From CAJXSD01 sp964633145 (lineage in GTDB: Bacteria; Pseudomonadota; Alphaproteobacteria; Rhodobacterales; Rhodobacteraceae): DNA of 14,719 nucleotides. Shown here in pieces: positions 1 to 7,418 of this stretch (positions are counted from its first letter, which is position 1; each line of letters opens with the position of its first letter). The DNA is taken from NCBI GenBank assembly GCA_964633145.1, contig CAZWFE010000048.1:1-14719 (forward strand), in the 5' to 3' direction. The position numbers were made by a program, and so were the translations under genes. Under the pieces are notes generated by a model. That model saw only the letters and a list, made by a program, of their open reading frames with translations. It ran no database searches and was not told the origin of the DNA.

Positions 1-84
1 TCCACAGGCCATCGCCACCGGCAGCCAATGGAACAGGACCATGCGCTGCTGTGCAATTTCGCGCAGAACCGTTCGCGGGATCAT
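1..84 (-). CDS. comEC: N-terminus of probable ComEC/Rec2 DNA-uptake channel (partial)
   Basis: Twenty-eight codons read leftward off the window edge from an ATG at 84; the frame has a stop (TAA) six codons upstream, so this is the first possible ATG. An AAGGA ribosome-binding site sits 12 bases before it. The peptide starts with a short polar stretch and then a hydrophobic run (VLFHWLPVAMACG), which looks like the first membrane segment of ComEC/Rec2 proteins. Position supports this: from memory, comEC (often beside lexA) lies divergent to gltX in many Rhodobacterales. ComEC proteins carry single-stranded DNA across the inner membrane during natural transformation. Too little of the protein is visible to prove the family, so the name rests mostly on context. 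Confidence 0.55.
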   Translation of the reverse strand, partial: MIPRTVLREIAQQRMVLFHWLPVAMACG

Positions 85-93
85 TTGTAACGC

Positions 94-122
94 TTGTCCT
101 TATTCCTAGCAGCCGTTAGATA
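94..122 (+). promoter_or_regulatory. Weak candidate promoter of gltX
   Basis: TTGTCC (94-99) and TAGATA (117-122) are spaced by 17 bases in the 79-base divergent region between comEC and gltX. The -10 match is poor. If it is real, transcription would start near 129, leaving a leader of about 35 bases before the ATG at 164 and almost none before the ATG at 131. Confidence 0.25.
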
Positions 123-163
123 GGGAAAAAATGAACCCAATAGATTACCAAAAGGTTAAAAAC

Positions 164-1570
164 ATGTCACAGGTTGTCACGCGCATCGCACCTTCGCCCA
201 CGGGATATATGCATATCGGTACAGCGCGGACCGCGCTGTTTAATTGGCTCTATGCTCGCGGGCGGGGCGGCAAATTTCTGTTGCGGATCGAGGATACGGA
301 TCGCGAACGATCCACGCCCGAAGCGACAGAGGCCATTTTGCGTGGAATGGATTGGCTGGGGTTGGATTTTGATGGCGATGTGGTCAGCCAATTCGATCGT
401 GCAGATCGCCACGCGGCGGTGGCGCATGAATTACTGGCCTCTGGCAAGGCCTATAAATGCTTTGCCACGCAGGATGAAATTCAGGCCTTTCGCGATGCGG
501 CGCGTGCCGAGGGACGCTCAACATTATATCAAAGCCCATGGCGCGATGCAGATCCTGCCACCCATCCAGATGCCCCCTATGTTGTGCGGATCAAATCCCC
601 TGACCAAGGCGTGACTGTGATCCCCGATCAAGTCCAAGGCGATGTCACCATTCGTAATGACCAGTTGGATGATATGGTCCTGCTGCGGTCTGATGGTACA
701 CCTGTTTATATGTTGGCCGTTGTGGTCGATGACCACGACATGGGCGTGACCCATGTGATCCGGGGCGATGACCATTTGAACAATGCAGCGCGTCAAATGA
801 TGATTTACAACGCGATGGGCTGGCCCCTGCCCGTTTATGCCCATATTCCATTGATCCATGGCGAGGATGGGAAAAAATTGTCCAAACGTCACGGCGCAAC
901 CGGCGTCGAAGATTACCAAGACATGGGCTATCCCGCCGCAGCCATGCGCAATTATCTGGCCCGCCTTGGCTGGAGCCACGGTGACGACGAATTTTTCACC
1001 GATGCACAGGCCATGGAATGGTTCGATTTGTCCGGCATTGGGAAATCAGCGGCGCGGTTTGATTTCAAGAAATTGCAAAACCTGTCTGGTCAGCATATCG
1101 CAGCGGCCGAGGATGATGAATTATTAAGCGAATTATTAGCATACCGCAGCAAAATCGGTGAACCGGCATTGCATGATGATAAAATTTCCGGCCTGAAAAA
1201 CGCACTTTATTGCGTGAAAGATCGCGCCAAGACATTTGGCGAAGTCATTGATAAAGCGTCCTTTATTCTGTCTGATGCACCATTAGAGATAGAGGAAAAG
1301 GCAGCCAAATCATTGGATGATGTATCCCGTAGTATACTGAAATCATTGACGCCGCAGCTGCACAATGCTACTTGGTCTCGTGAAGGTCTTGAGGCTGTAA
1401 CAACTGCGGTGGCCGAAGCACATGAGATTAAGTTTGGCAAAATGGCTGGACCCCTCAGGGCAGCATTGGCAGGTCGCAGCGTTACCCCAAGCGTATTCGA
1501 TATGATGTTGGTATTAGGGCGCGATGAAACAATTTTACGCCTGACACAAGCCGAAGGGTATGCAGGCTAA
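164..1570 (+). CDS. gltX: Glutamyl-tRNA synthetase (class I)
   Basis: This enzyme charges tRNA(Glu) with glutamate in the cytoplasm using ATP. The 468-residue product is full length for bacterial GltX. The class I signatures are clear: PSPTGYMHIGTA around residues 10-21 (the HIGH motif, here HIGT at 17-20) and GKKLSKR at 236-242 (the KMSKS loop). The C-terminal anticodon-binding half ends in the usual HEIKFGKMAGPLRAALAG stretch. The ATG at 164 is chosen because the family normally starts only a few residues before VTRIAPSPTG and because AAAGG lies 8 bases upstream. An in-frame ATG at 131 with AGGG five bases ahead would add 11 residues and cannot be ruled out. gltA follows 82 bases downstream on the same strand. 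Whether the enzyme also misacylates tRNA(Gln) cannot be told from sequence alone. Confidence 0.97.
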   Translation: MSQVVTRIAPSPTGYMHIGTARTALFNWLYARGRGGKFLLRIEDTDRERSTPEATEAILRGMDWLGLDFDGDVVSQFDRADRHAAVAHELLASGKAYKCFATQDEIQAFRDAARAEGRSTLYQSPWRDADPATHPDAPYVVRIKSPDQGVTVIPDQVQGDVTIRNDQLDDMVLLRSDGTPVYMLAVVVDDHDMGVTHVIRGDDHLNNAARQMMIYNAMGWPLPVYAHIPLIHGEDGKKLSKRHGATGVEDYQDMGYPAAAMRNYLARLGWSHGDDEFFTDAQAMEWFDLSGIGKSAARFDFKKLQNLSGQHIAAAEDDELLSELLAYRSKIGEPALHDDKISGLKNALYCVKDRAKTFGEVIDKASFILSDAPLEIEEKAAKSLDDVSRSILKSLTPQLHNATWSREGLEAVTTAVAEAHEIKFGKMAGPLRAALAGRSVTPSVFDMMLVLGRDETILRLTQAEGYAG

Positions 1571-1573
1571 ATT

Positions 1574-1591
1574 ACGGGTTGTTCAATCCGT
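1574..1591 (+). promoter_or_regulatory. Short hairpin after the gltX stop
   Basis: ACGGGTT and AATCCGT can pair (7 bp with one G-U) around a GTTC loop, three bases after the gltX stop codon. No run of T follows, so it is not a convincing terminator. It could stabilise the gltX message end or act in the gltX–gltA spacer. Confidence 0.3.
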
Positions 1592-1614
1592 AGAAGAGTA
1601 TACCGGTTAACTGT

Positions 1615-1632
1615 TGCTCGCAGTGGCGAGCA
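1615..1632 (+). promoter_or_regulatory. Hairpin in the gltA leader
   Basis: TGCTCGC and GCGAGCA form a perfect 7-bp stem around an AGTG loop, 20 bases before the gltA start codon and 8 bases before its AAAGGG ribosome-binding site. There is no T tract, so it is not a terminator. It leaves the ribosome-binding site free and may instead stabilise the leader or limit read-through from gltX. Confidence 0.4.
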
Positions 1633-1652
1633 TGATTGAGAAAGGGAAAACC

Positions 1653-2948
1653 ATGCCTGAATCGACTAAAAAGGCGACGCTAAGCATTGATGGAAAATCA
1701 TTCGATTTGCCAATGTATTCGCCAACTGCAGGTCCGGATGTCATTGATATTCGTAAACTATATGCCGATGCGGGTGTGTTCACATACGATCCTGGGTTCA
1801 CATCAACTGCCAGCTGCGACAGCACGATCACATTCATTGACGGCGGCAAAGGTGAATTGTTGCACCGCGGTTATCCGATCGATCAGCTTGCAGGTAAATC
1901 GCATTATCTTGAGGTATGTTTCTTACTGCTATACGGCTATCTGCCCAGTGCTGCCGAACTTGAGGATTTTGAATCACGCGTGACCAAACACACGATGGTG
2001 CATGAACAGATGCATTATTTTTTCCGTGGGTTCCGTCGTGATAGCCACCCAATGGCGACGCTTGTTGGTGTTGTGGGCGCGATGTCTGCGTTTTATCACG
2101 ACAGTACGGATGTAAACGATCCCTGGCACCGCGAAGTCGCGGCCATTCGTTTGATCGCAAAAATTCCGACCATCGCGGCGATGGCGTATAAATATTCAAT
2201 TGGACAGCCTTTTGTTTATCCGCGCAATGATTTGGACTATGCGTCGAATTTCTTGCACATGTGTTTTTCCGTTCCGGCCGAAGAATATCATGTAAACCCA
2301 ATTATCGCGCGTGCGATGGATCGCATTTTCACGTTGCATGCGGATCACGAACAAAACGCGTCCACATCAACGGTGCGTTTGGCATCCAGCTCGGGTGCAA
2401 ACCCGTTTGCCTGTATCGCGGCCGGCATTGCGTGTTTGTGGGGCCCTGCCCACGGCGGTGCAAACCAGGCATGTTTGGAAATGCTGCGTGAAATCGGTAC
2501 TGTGGATCGCATTCCAGAATTCATTGCCCGTGCCAAAGATAAAAACGACCCATTCCGTTTGATGGGCTTTGGTCACCGCGTTTATAAAAACACCGATCCA
2601 CGTGCCACTGTTTTGAAACAGTCCGCGGACGAAGTGTTAGAGCTGCTGGGCGTTGACGACAACCCATTGTTGCAGGTTGCCAAGGAACTGGAACAGGTCG
2701 CGTTGAATGATCCATACTTCATCGAGAAGAAACTGTTCCCGAATGTTGATTTTTATTCCGGTATCATCCTTGAGGCCATCGGCTTTCCAACATCTATGTT
2801 CACGCCAATCTTTGCGTTGTCGCGCACAGTCGGCTGGATTTCACAGTGGAAAGAGATGATCGACGACCCGCAATTGAAAATTGGTCGTCCGCGCCAGTTG
2901 TATCTGGGCGAAACATCGCGTGATTACGTCGATATCGAAAATCGCTAA
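1653..2948 (+). CDS. gltA: Citrate synthase
   Basis: Condenses acetyl-CoA with oxaloacetate to give citrate, the first step of the TCA cycle. The 431-residue product has the size of the hexameric, NADH-sensitive type found in Gram-negative bacteria. The three catalytic residues are in place: H267 (GPAHGG), H308 (GFGHRVYKNTDPRA) and D366 (NVDFYSG). The substrate-binding stretch HADHEQNASTSTVR lies at 229-242 and the C-terminal block RPRQLYLG at 412-419. The ATG at 1653 has AAAGGG seven bases upstream and gives the usual N-terminus; a longer reading from a TTG at 1614 would start inside a leader hairpin and has no support. It is probably expressed with or just after gltX and ends at a strong terminator. 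Nothing is unusual in the protein. Confidence 0.97.
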   Translation: MPESTKKATLSIDGKSFDLPMYSPTAGPDVIDIRKLYADAGVFTYDPGFTSTASCDSTITFIDGGKGELLHRGYPIDQLAGKSHYLEVCFLLLYGYLPSAAELEDFESRVTKHTMVHEQMHYFFRGFRRDSHPMATLVGVVGAMSAFYHDSTDVNDPWHREVAAIRLIAKIPTIAAMAYKYSIGQPFVYPRNDLDYASNFLHMCFSVPAEEYHVNPIIARAMDRIFTLHADHEQNASTSTVRLASSSGANPFACIAAGIACLWGPAHGGANQACLEMLREIGTVDRIPEFIARAKDKNDPFRLMGFGHRVYKNTDPRATVLKQSADEVLELLGVDDNPLLQVAKELEQVALNDPYFIEKKLFPNVDFYSGIILEAIGFPTSMFTPIFALSRTVGWISQWKEMIDDPQLKIGRPRQLYLGETSRDYVDIENR

Positions 2949-2956
2949 AGAAATAT

Positions 2957-2984
2957 AAAACGCCCCGAAATGGGGCGTTTTTTT
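2957..2984. terminator. Intrinsic terminator between convergent gltA and the crotonase gene
   Basis: CGCCCC (2961-2966) and GGGGCG (2972-2977) pair around a GAAAT loop, extended by A-T pairs, and are followed by seven Ts on the plus strand. On the minus strand TTTTATATTT follows, so it probably stops transcription from both sides. It lies 8 bases after the gltA stop and 14 bases beyond the stop of the minus-strand crotonase gene. Confidence 0.93.
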
Positions 2985-2998
2985 ATCGGTCCGTTGAT

Positions 2999-3775
2999 TT
3001 AGCGGCCTTCGAATTTCGGGGCGCGTTTTTCAATAAACGATAATATACCCTCTTGGAAATCGCGGGTATTGCCGCATTCTTTTTGCAACTTCGCCTCAAG
3101 CGACAGCTGTTCCTCTAGGCTGTTGTTCCAGGTTTTCCCTAACGCTTGCTTGATGTTTTTATAGGCGACGCTTGGCCCACCGGCCAGCTTGTCAGCACGC
3201 GCGCGCCAATGGGCATCGAATGTGTCATCCTCGACTGCCTCGAAAATCATGCCCCACACATCTGCTTGTTCTGCTGTGATTTTTTCGGCAAACAATGCCG
3301 CACCCATTGCTTTGGCTTGCCCAACAAGACGTGGCAAAAAATATGTCCCGCCTGCGTCAGGGATCAGGCCAATTTTTGTAAAGGCTTGCGTGAAATACGC
3401 CGACTTGGTCGCAATAACAACATCCGCAGCCAAGGCCAAATTGGCCCCCGCACCCGCAGCCACGCCATTTAATGCCGTGATGGTCGGGACTGGGCAATTT
3501 ATTATGGCCTGCAACATCGGTTCATATTCGTCGCGCAACGTACGTTCCAGATCAAGATTGGCAAGGTTGCTGCCATCGCCCAGATCCTGACCAGAACAAA
3601 ACGACGCGCCCGTTCCCGTCAAAACAACAACACGCGCCGTTCGACCCATTTCCGAAACAGCTGCAGTCAATTCCGCACGCATCTGGGTGTTCAACGCATT
3701 CATAACATCGGGACGGTTCAACCGGATCACCGCCACATCATTTTCCAATGTCACTTGCAAGGTATCGTATATCAT
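2999..3775 (-). CDS. Enoyl-CoA hydratase/isomerase (crotonase) family, PaaG-like
   Basis: A 258-residue crotonase-fold enzyme acting on acyl-CoA thioesters in the cytoplasm. The oxyanion-hole segments are visible at ASFCSGQDL (57-65) and NGVAAGAGANLA (103-114). GLIPDAGG (136-143) places an aspartate at 140, the position of the catalytic Asp of PaaG, the 1,2-epoxyphenylacetyl-CoA isomerase. The C-terminal block EEQLSLEAKLQKE followed by FIEKRAPKFEGR also resembles PaaG closely. No other phenylacetate genes are nearby, so its substrate remains open; it may be a general enoyl-CoA hydratase or isomerase. The start ATG at 3775 has AAGGA eight bases upstream. It is the last gene of the minus-strand run, 68 bases after ccmH, and may be co-transcribed with the cytochrome c maturation genes without sharing their function. 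Confidence 0.85.
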   Translation of the reverse strand: MIYDTLQVTLENDVAVIRLNRPDVMNALNTQMRAELTAAVSEMGRTARVVVLTGTGASFCSGQDLGDGSNLANLDLERTLRDEYEPMLQAIINCPVPTITALNGVAAGAGANLALAADVVIATKSAYFTQAFTKIGLIPDAGGTYFLPRLVGQAKAMGAALFAEKITAEQADVWGMIFEAVEDDTFDAHWRARADKLAGGPSVAYKNIKQALGKTWNNSLEEQLSLEAKLQKECGNTRDFQEGILSFIEKRAPKFEGR

Positions 3776-3843
3776 AAAATTAATCCTTGTGGTTTCCCAC
3801 CATTGATGCGGAAAATTTGGCCAGCCGCAATAGCGACGTGGTG

Positions 3844-4305
3844 TCAGTTTTTGTCTAGGATTTCAGAAAGACGATTTTTTTCCTCGTCTGACAATGACAC
3901 TATCGGTTTGTCCGTGGCATTTGAACGGCTTCTAAGATAGAAAAATCCCATGATGACCGATATCAGTAACAACAGGGGGCCAGCTGCCCAAAGCAGCAAA
4001 TTCGACCCCCATATTTTTGGTTTCAGCAACGCAAATTCACCATATCGATCAACGATGTAATCTTTGACCTCTTGGTTTGTGTCACCTTCGACCAGTCGTT
4101 CGCGCACCAACAAACGCAAATCCCGCGCAAGGCTGGAATTGCTTTCATCGATGCTTTCACTTTTACACACCAAGCACCGCAGATCCTTGGAAATGTCACG
4201 CGCGCGCTGTTCCAGCACGGGATCATCCAGAATTTCATCCGGTTGAACCGCGTGTGACATCGTTGCCCAGACGGCAAAACATAGACCGAGTAGGATACGT
4301 ATCAT
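3844..4305 (-). CDS. ccmH: Cytochrome c maturation protein CcmH (Ccl2/CycL type)
   Basis: A membrane-anchored periplasmic thiol protein that keeps the CXXCH haem-binding site of apocytochrome c reduced and passes it to the CcmF haem lyase. The 153-residue product has a signal peptide (about residues 1-19, ending SHA), the diagnostic LRCLVCKSESIDES motif with redox cysteines C44 and C47, a helical region, and one C-terminal membrane segment at about 102-123 with a short cytoplasmic tail. Its ATG overlaps the ccmF stop as ATGA (4302-4305), and it has little ribosome-binding site of its own, so translation is probably coupled to ccmF. In Rhodobacter the equivalent pair is called ccl1–ccl2. No ccmI or ccmG is present here. 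Confidence 0.95.
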   Translation of the reverse strand: MIRILLGLCFAVWATMSHAVQPDEILDDPVLEQRARDISKDLRCLVCKSESIDESNSSLARDLRLLVRERLVEGDTNQEVKDYIVDRYGEFALLKPKIWGSNLLLWAAGPLLLLISVIMGFFYLRSRSNATDKPIVSLSDEEKNRLSEILDKN

Positions 4306-6269
4306 TCTGCCGGTGCCCCCATTGTGGGCGATTTCCGTGCAGCCCCAGCCGCCAATCGAAAACGCCGATCACTTAGGCTTAGCAGCCCACCAAGCGCCAT
4401 AATCAAGGCCCCACCCCAAATCCAATTGGCCAGTGGTTTGATATATGTCCGAACAGCGTAGCCACCGTTATCTTGACGATCGCCAATCACGACATAGATG
4501 TCGCGCATAAATTGGTAATCAATCGCGGCTTCGGTCGTTGGCATTTTGGCCACGGGATAGTTGCGTTTTTCCGGATATAGGGTTGCGACTGGTTTGCCGT
4601 CTTTTGCCACAGCAATTTGCCCCATCAACGACAGGTAATTCGGTCCCTTTACCTGATCCACTTTATCAAGGGTGAAATCATACCCTGAAACGGTCCAAGA
4701 TCCGCCCAATGGCACAACCCGAATATCCTCTTGGTCCCATGCCATCAGACCTGCGGTCGCAAATAACGTCACACCCAAGCCGATGTGCGCAACTGTTTTG
4801 CCCCAATCGGCCCGCGGCAATCGCAGCAAGCGCGATAAATCACGGTTGCGCCCTGTCCGGCTTAGCAAATCTACAATCGCACCAAACACGACCCAAGCCC
4901 CCAAGAACAAGGCAATCGGGCCTTGTAGGGATTGGCCAGTTTGCATGGCCCAAACCAGTCCAGCCAACGCCAGCGCCAGGATAAAGGCCCATTTAAGTTT
5001 GCCAATCACCTGCATGACGCCACCACGTTTCCACGGTATCATCGCACCAATGGGCAGCAATGCGCCCAGTAAAATCATAAATGGTGTAAAGGCCATATTG
5101 AAAAACGGTGCGCCCACGGACAGTTTCCTGTCAAATGCCATTTCAGCAATCAATGGCCAAATGGTGCCAACAAAAACGACCAAGGACGATACTGCCAACA
5201 AAATGTTATTCGCCACTAATGCGCTTTCGCGGCTGACGAATGAAAACGCGCCTCGGGCCTGCATGACATGTGCGCGTGCCGCGAACAACGTCAACGCACC
5301 GCCCATAAAGAACACAAAAATCCCAAGGATAAACACACCGCGTTCCGGATCATTGGCAAAGGCATGCACGGACGTCAGTAAGCCAGAGCGCACAATGAAT
5401 GTTCCCAACAAACAATACCCAAAGGCAAGGATCGCCAGCAATATTGTCCAGCTCTTTAACGATTCACGTTTTTCGACGACAATGGCAGAATGCAACAGCG
5501 CTGCGGCAAATAGCCAAGGCATAAAGGATGCGTTTTCAACCGGATCCCAGAACCAAAAACCACCCCAACCCAATTCGTAATAGGCCCACCATGATCCCAA
5601 TGCGATCCCGATCGTCAAAAACACCCAGGCCGCCAATGTCCATGGACGCACCCAACGTCCCCATGCCGCATCAACGCGGCCTTCGATCAGGGCCGCAACA
5701 GCAAAGGAAAATGCCATCGACAATCCAACATAGCCCAAATACAGGAACGGCGGGTGAAATGCCAAACCGGGGTCTTGCAACAATGGATTTAGGTCCTGAC
5801 CGTCAAACGGGGGCAATTCCATGCGCAAAAATGGGTTTGATGTAAAAATCAAAAATGCCAAAAACGCCACACCCAGTGCACCTTGCACTGATAATGTTAA
5901 CGCTTTCAATCGCATCGGCAGGTTCGATCCAAACCACGCCAGTGTCGCGCCAAACAGGGCCAAGATTGTGACCCACATCAGCATCGACCCTTCGTGGTTG
6001 CCCCACACGCCGCTGACTTTATACAGCATCGGTTTTAGCGAATGAGAATTTAAAACAACCAACCTGACGGAAAAATCCGACACCACAAAGGCATAGGTCA
6101 AGGCGGCGAAGGATCCAAGCAGCAACAGAAATTGTGCTGTTGCTGCTGGAATTGCAAGCACCATCAAATTGTAACGGTTCGTCTGTGCGCCGACCAAGGG
6201 GGCGACCGCCTGAACGCAGGCCACCAAAAACGCAAGGATCAGCGCAAAATGTCCAAGCTCTGTAATCAT
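4302..6269 (-). CDS. ccmF: Cytochrome c haem lyase subunit CcmF
   Basis: A polytopic inner-membrane protein that receives haem from holo-CcmE and, with CcmH, attaches it to apocytochrome c. The 655-residue product is the usual size. The conserved WGNHEGS sits at 89-95 and PPFLYLGYVG at 173-182. The tryptophan-rich WWD-type haem-handling motif GWGGFWFWDPVENASFMPWL covers 234-253, and a large periplasmic domain precedes the last membrane segment. The ATG at 6269 gives the family N-terminus MITELGHFALILA; the frame stays open for 36 more codons upstream but those match nothing in the family. The ribosome-binding site at 6269 is poor. The gene follows the holin stop by 64 bases of uninterrupted sequence, so the link between lysis and ccm genes does not rest on an assembly gap. 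Confidence 0.96.
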   Translation of the reverse strand: MITELGHFALILAFLVACVQAVAPLVGAQTNRYNLMVLAIPAATAQFLLLLGSFAALTYAFVVSDFSVRLVVLNSHSLKPMLYKVSGVWGNHEGSMLMWVTILALFGATLAWFGSNLPMRLKALTLSVQGALGVAFLAFLIFTSNPFLRMELPPFDGQDLNPLLQDPGLAFHPPFLYLGYVGLSMAFSFAVAALIEGRVDAAWGRWVRPWTLAAWVFLTIGIALGSWWAYYELGWGGFWFWDPVENASFMPWLFAAALLHSAIVVEKRESLKSWTILLAILAFGYCLLGTFIVRSGLLTSVHAFANDPERGVFILGIFVFFMGGALTLFAARAHVMQARGAFSFVSRESALVANNILLAVSSLVVFVGTIWPLIAEMAFDRKLSVGAPFFNMAFTPFMILLGALLPIGAMIPWKRGGVMQVIGKLKWAFILALALAGLVWAMQTGQSLQGPIALFLGAWVVFGAIVDLLSRTGRNRDLSRLLRLPRADWGKTVAHIGLGVTLFATAGLMAWDQEDIRVVPLGGSWTVSGYDFTLDKVDQVKGPNYLSLMGQIAVAKDGKPVATLYPEKRNYPVAKMPTTEAAIDYQFMRDIYVVIGDRQDNGGYAVRTYIKPLANWIWGGALIMALGGLLSLSDRRFRLAAGAARKSPTMGAPAE

Positions 6270-6292
6270 ACGCCGACTATAGGCTGGAACGG

Positions 6293-6308
6293 TGTACGGT
6301 ACCATACA
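6293..6308. promoter_or_regulatory. Near-palindrome between holin and ccmF
   Basis: TGTACGGTACCATACA is a 16-base palindrome with a single mismatched pair, centred 31 bases before the ccmF start. In minus-strand RNA the mismatch becomes a U-G pair, so it could also fold as a 6-bp hairpin with a GUAC loop. It may be an operator or a punctuation element separating holin and ccmF; no protein can be assigned. Confidence 0.35.
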
Positions 6309-6333
6309 AAAAATAGTGATGGATTGTCGCGGG

Positions 6334-6816
6334 TTATTGGCTGTTGGCCCAATCGCGAATGGCCGCATTTTCATCATGGGCCGCAGGCGCAGATAACTGG
6401 GGCGGCGTGCGGTTTAATTGCGCGATTTGTTGGCGGTATTCGGCACCCTTGGTTTGGTAACGCGCCCCGAAATAAAACGATACAATCGCGCCCAATAACC
6501 ACCATAACGGGTCGGGAACATGGGCCAAGCCAGACATGCGACCGCTAAACCAAACGGGATCGACCATCGCAGCCACGAACAACCCCAACACGCCAAAGGC
6601 CATCGCAGGTCGTGGCAGCCGGTTTAACGCATCGACCCAGCGGTCAAATCCAGCGCGATTGTGATACTGAAATTCTTGACCGTACTGCGCCATTGCCTCG
6701 GACAGGCGTTCATGGTCGCGCACGGCCTGAAATTCTGCATTTTCACGAAACACCTGTATGGTTTTTCGGGCCTGTGTTCCAATCAGCATTCCCAATAAAT
6801 TCGATATTAGTGCCAT
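6334..6816 (-). CDS. GTA-type 3TM holin
   Basis: A small membrane protein predicted to permeabilise the inner membrane so that the neighbouring endolysin reaches the cell wall. The 160-residue product has a weakly hydrophobic N-terminus (about 3-13), then FDRWVDALNRLPRPAMAFG leading into a membrane segment at about 71-90. The DPLWWLLGAIVSFYFGARY segment at about 102-120 is followed by a polar tail. From memory this matches the GTA_holin_3TM family and the Rhodobacter capsulatus GTA holin. The ATG at 6816 has AAGGA seven bases upstream and lies inside the last codons of the endolysin (10-base overlap), so the pair is likely translationally coupled. No other GTA or phage structural gene is in the window, which fits the known separation of GTA lysis genes from the main capsid cluster. 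Confidence 0.88.
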   Translation of the reverse strand: MALISNLLGMLIGTQARKTIQVFRENAEFQAVRDHERLSEAMAQYGQEFQYHNRAGFDRWVDALNRLPRPAMAFGVLGLFVAAMVDPVWFSGRMSGLAHVPDPLWWLLGAIVSFYFGARYQTKGAEYRQQIAQLNRTPPQLSAPAAHDENAAIRDWANSQ

Positions 6817-7418
6817 GATGATATCCTTGTCTGAAATTCTGCTGGGCTAAGGTGATATGTGGGCGACAAAAACTTTTCTGCACGGGTGATCCAGCCACCT
6901 TTGGTCCCTGCCCGCGTGCGGGCATATTTGCGTAGCTTTGGCGATTTATCTGCCAAGCGCAGGTAATAATTGCGCCGTGCAATCGCATAGGCATCAACGA
7001 TATGATTAGGTGCGCAGGCTGCAATATCATGCGCGGCCTGCGATGTTTGTGGACCGATGATCCCGTCCACCGCGATTTGCGCCCCAAAGTCGCGTAAAAC
7101 ACCCTGCAATAAACGAATGGCCCACTGGCCCGCATTCACCGACATATCAAAGACGACCGGATGCAACACCGCTGGCAAAGAATTGATTTTCGGTCGATAA
7201 AAATATTCGTCGATATAGATTTGCACGGCCTGTGCGCGTGTCATTTTCATCAAATCCCGCCGATCAATTTGACCGTCAGCGGTAAAATCGCGCCGCAGCG
7301 CGATTAGCGTTTTTAACGTCACACCAAAGCGTGTTACACCGCCCGGATCATCCGGATCATCGGAAAACCCGCCCTCGGTGACCAAAATATCTTGTGCGAT
7401 TTTTTCAACAGCTTGCAT
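6807..7418 (-). CDS. GTA-type endolysin, GH108 N-acetylmuramidase with C-terminal peptidoglycan-binding domain
   Basis: Predicted to cut the glycan strands of peptidoglycan and so free particles from the cell. The 203-residue product begins with the GH108 core: catalytic Glu15 in TEGGFSDDPDDPGGVTRFGVT, then TRAQAVQIYIDEYFYRP (60-76) and FDMSVNAG (90-97). A C-terminal peptidoglycan-binding domain follows with VDGIIGPQT (117-125), ending in KGGWITRAEKF. It resembles the R. capsulatus GTA endolysin and proteins named holin-associated N-acetylmuramidase. Residues 44-55 form an EF-hand-like loop inside the catalytic domain. No signal peptide is visible, so it should need the holin. The ATG at 7418 is preferred (AGGTGG five bases or so upstream) over an in-frame TTG at 7445 without a ribosome-binding site. 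The start is buried in a hairpin (see separate entry). Confidence 0.92.
   Translation of the reverse strand: MQAVEKIAQDILVTEGGFSDDPDDPGGVTRFGVTLKTLIALRRDFTADGQIDRRDLMKMTRAQAVQIYIDEYFYRPKINSLPAVLHPVVFDMSVNAGQWAIRLLQGVLRDFGAQIAVDGIIGPQTSQAAHDIAACAPNHIVDAYAIARRNYYLRLADKSPKLRKYARTRAGTKGGWITRAEKFLSPTYHLSPAEFQTRISSWH

Noticed and set aside
524..979. 151-codon minus-strand frame inside gltX
   Set aside because: Antisense to well-conserved gltX sequence, no ribosome-binding site or family resemblance.
3789..3800. GTGG-GAAA-CCAC mini-hairpin just before the ribosome-binding site of the PaaG-like gene
   Set aside because: Only 4 bp of stem and it does not cover the ribosome-binding site; expected by chance.
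4672..5580. Long open frame (302 codons) on the plus strand antisense to ccmF
   Set aside because: Its translation is rich in P, N, K and S with no recognisable domain, and it lies entirely opposite an unmistakable ccmF; it is a by-product of ccmF codon use.
6334..7418. Intact prophage
   Set aside because: Only the endolysin and holin are present; no integrase, terminase, capsid, portal or tail gene and no attachment-site repeat, and housekeeping genes lie on both sides.
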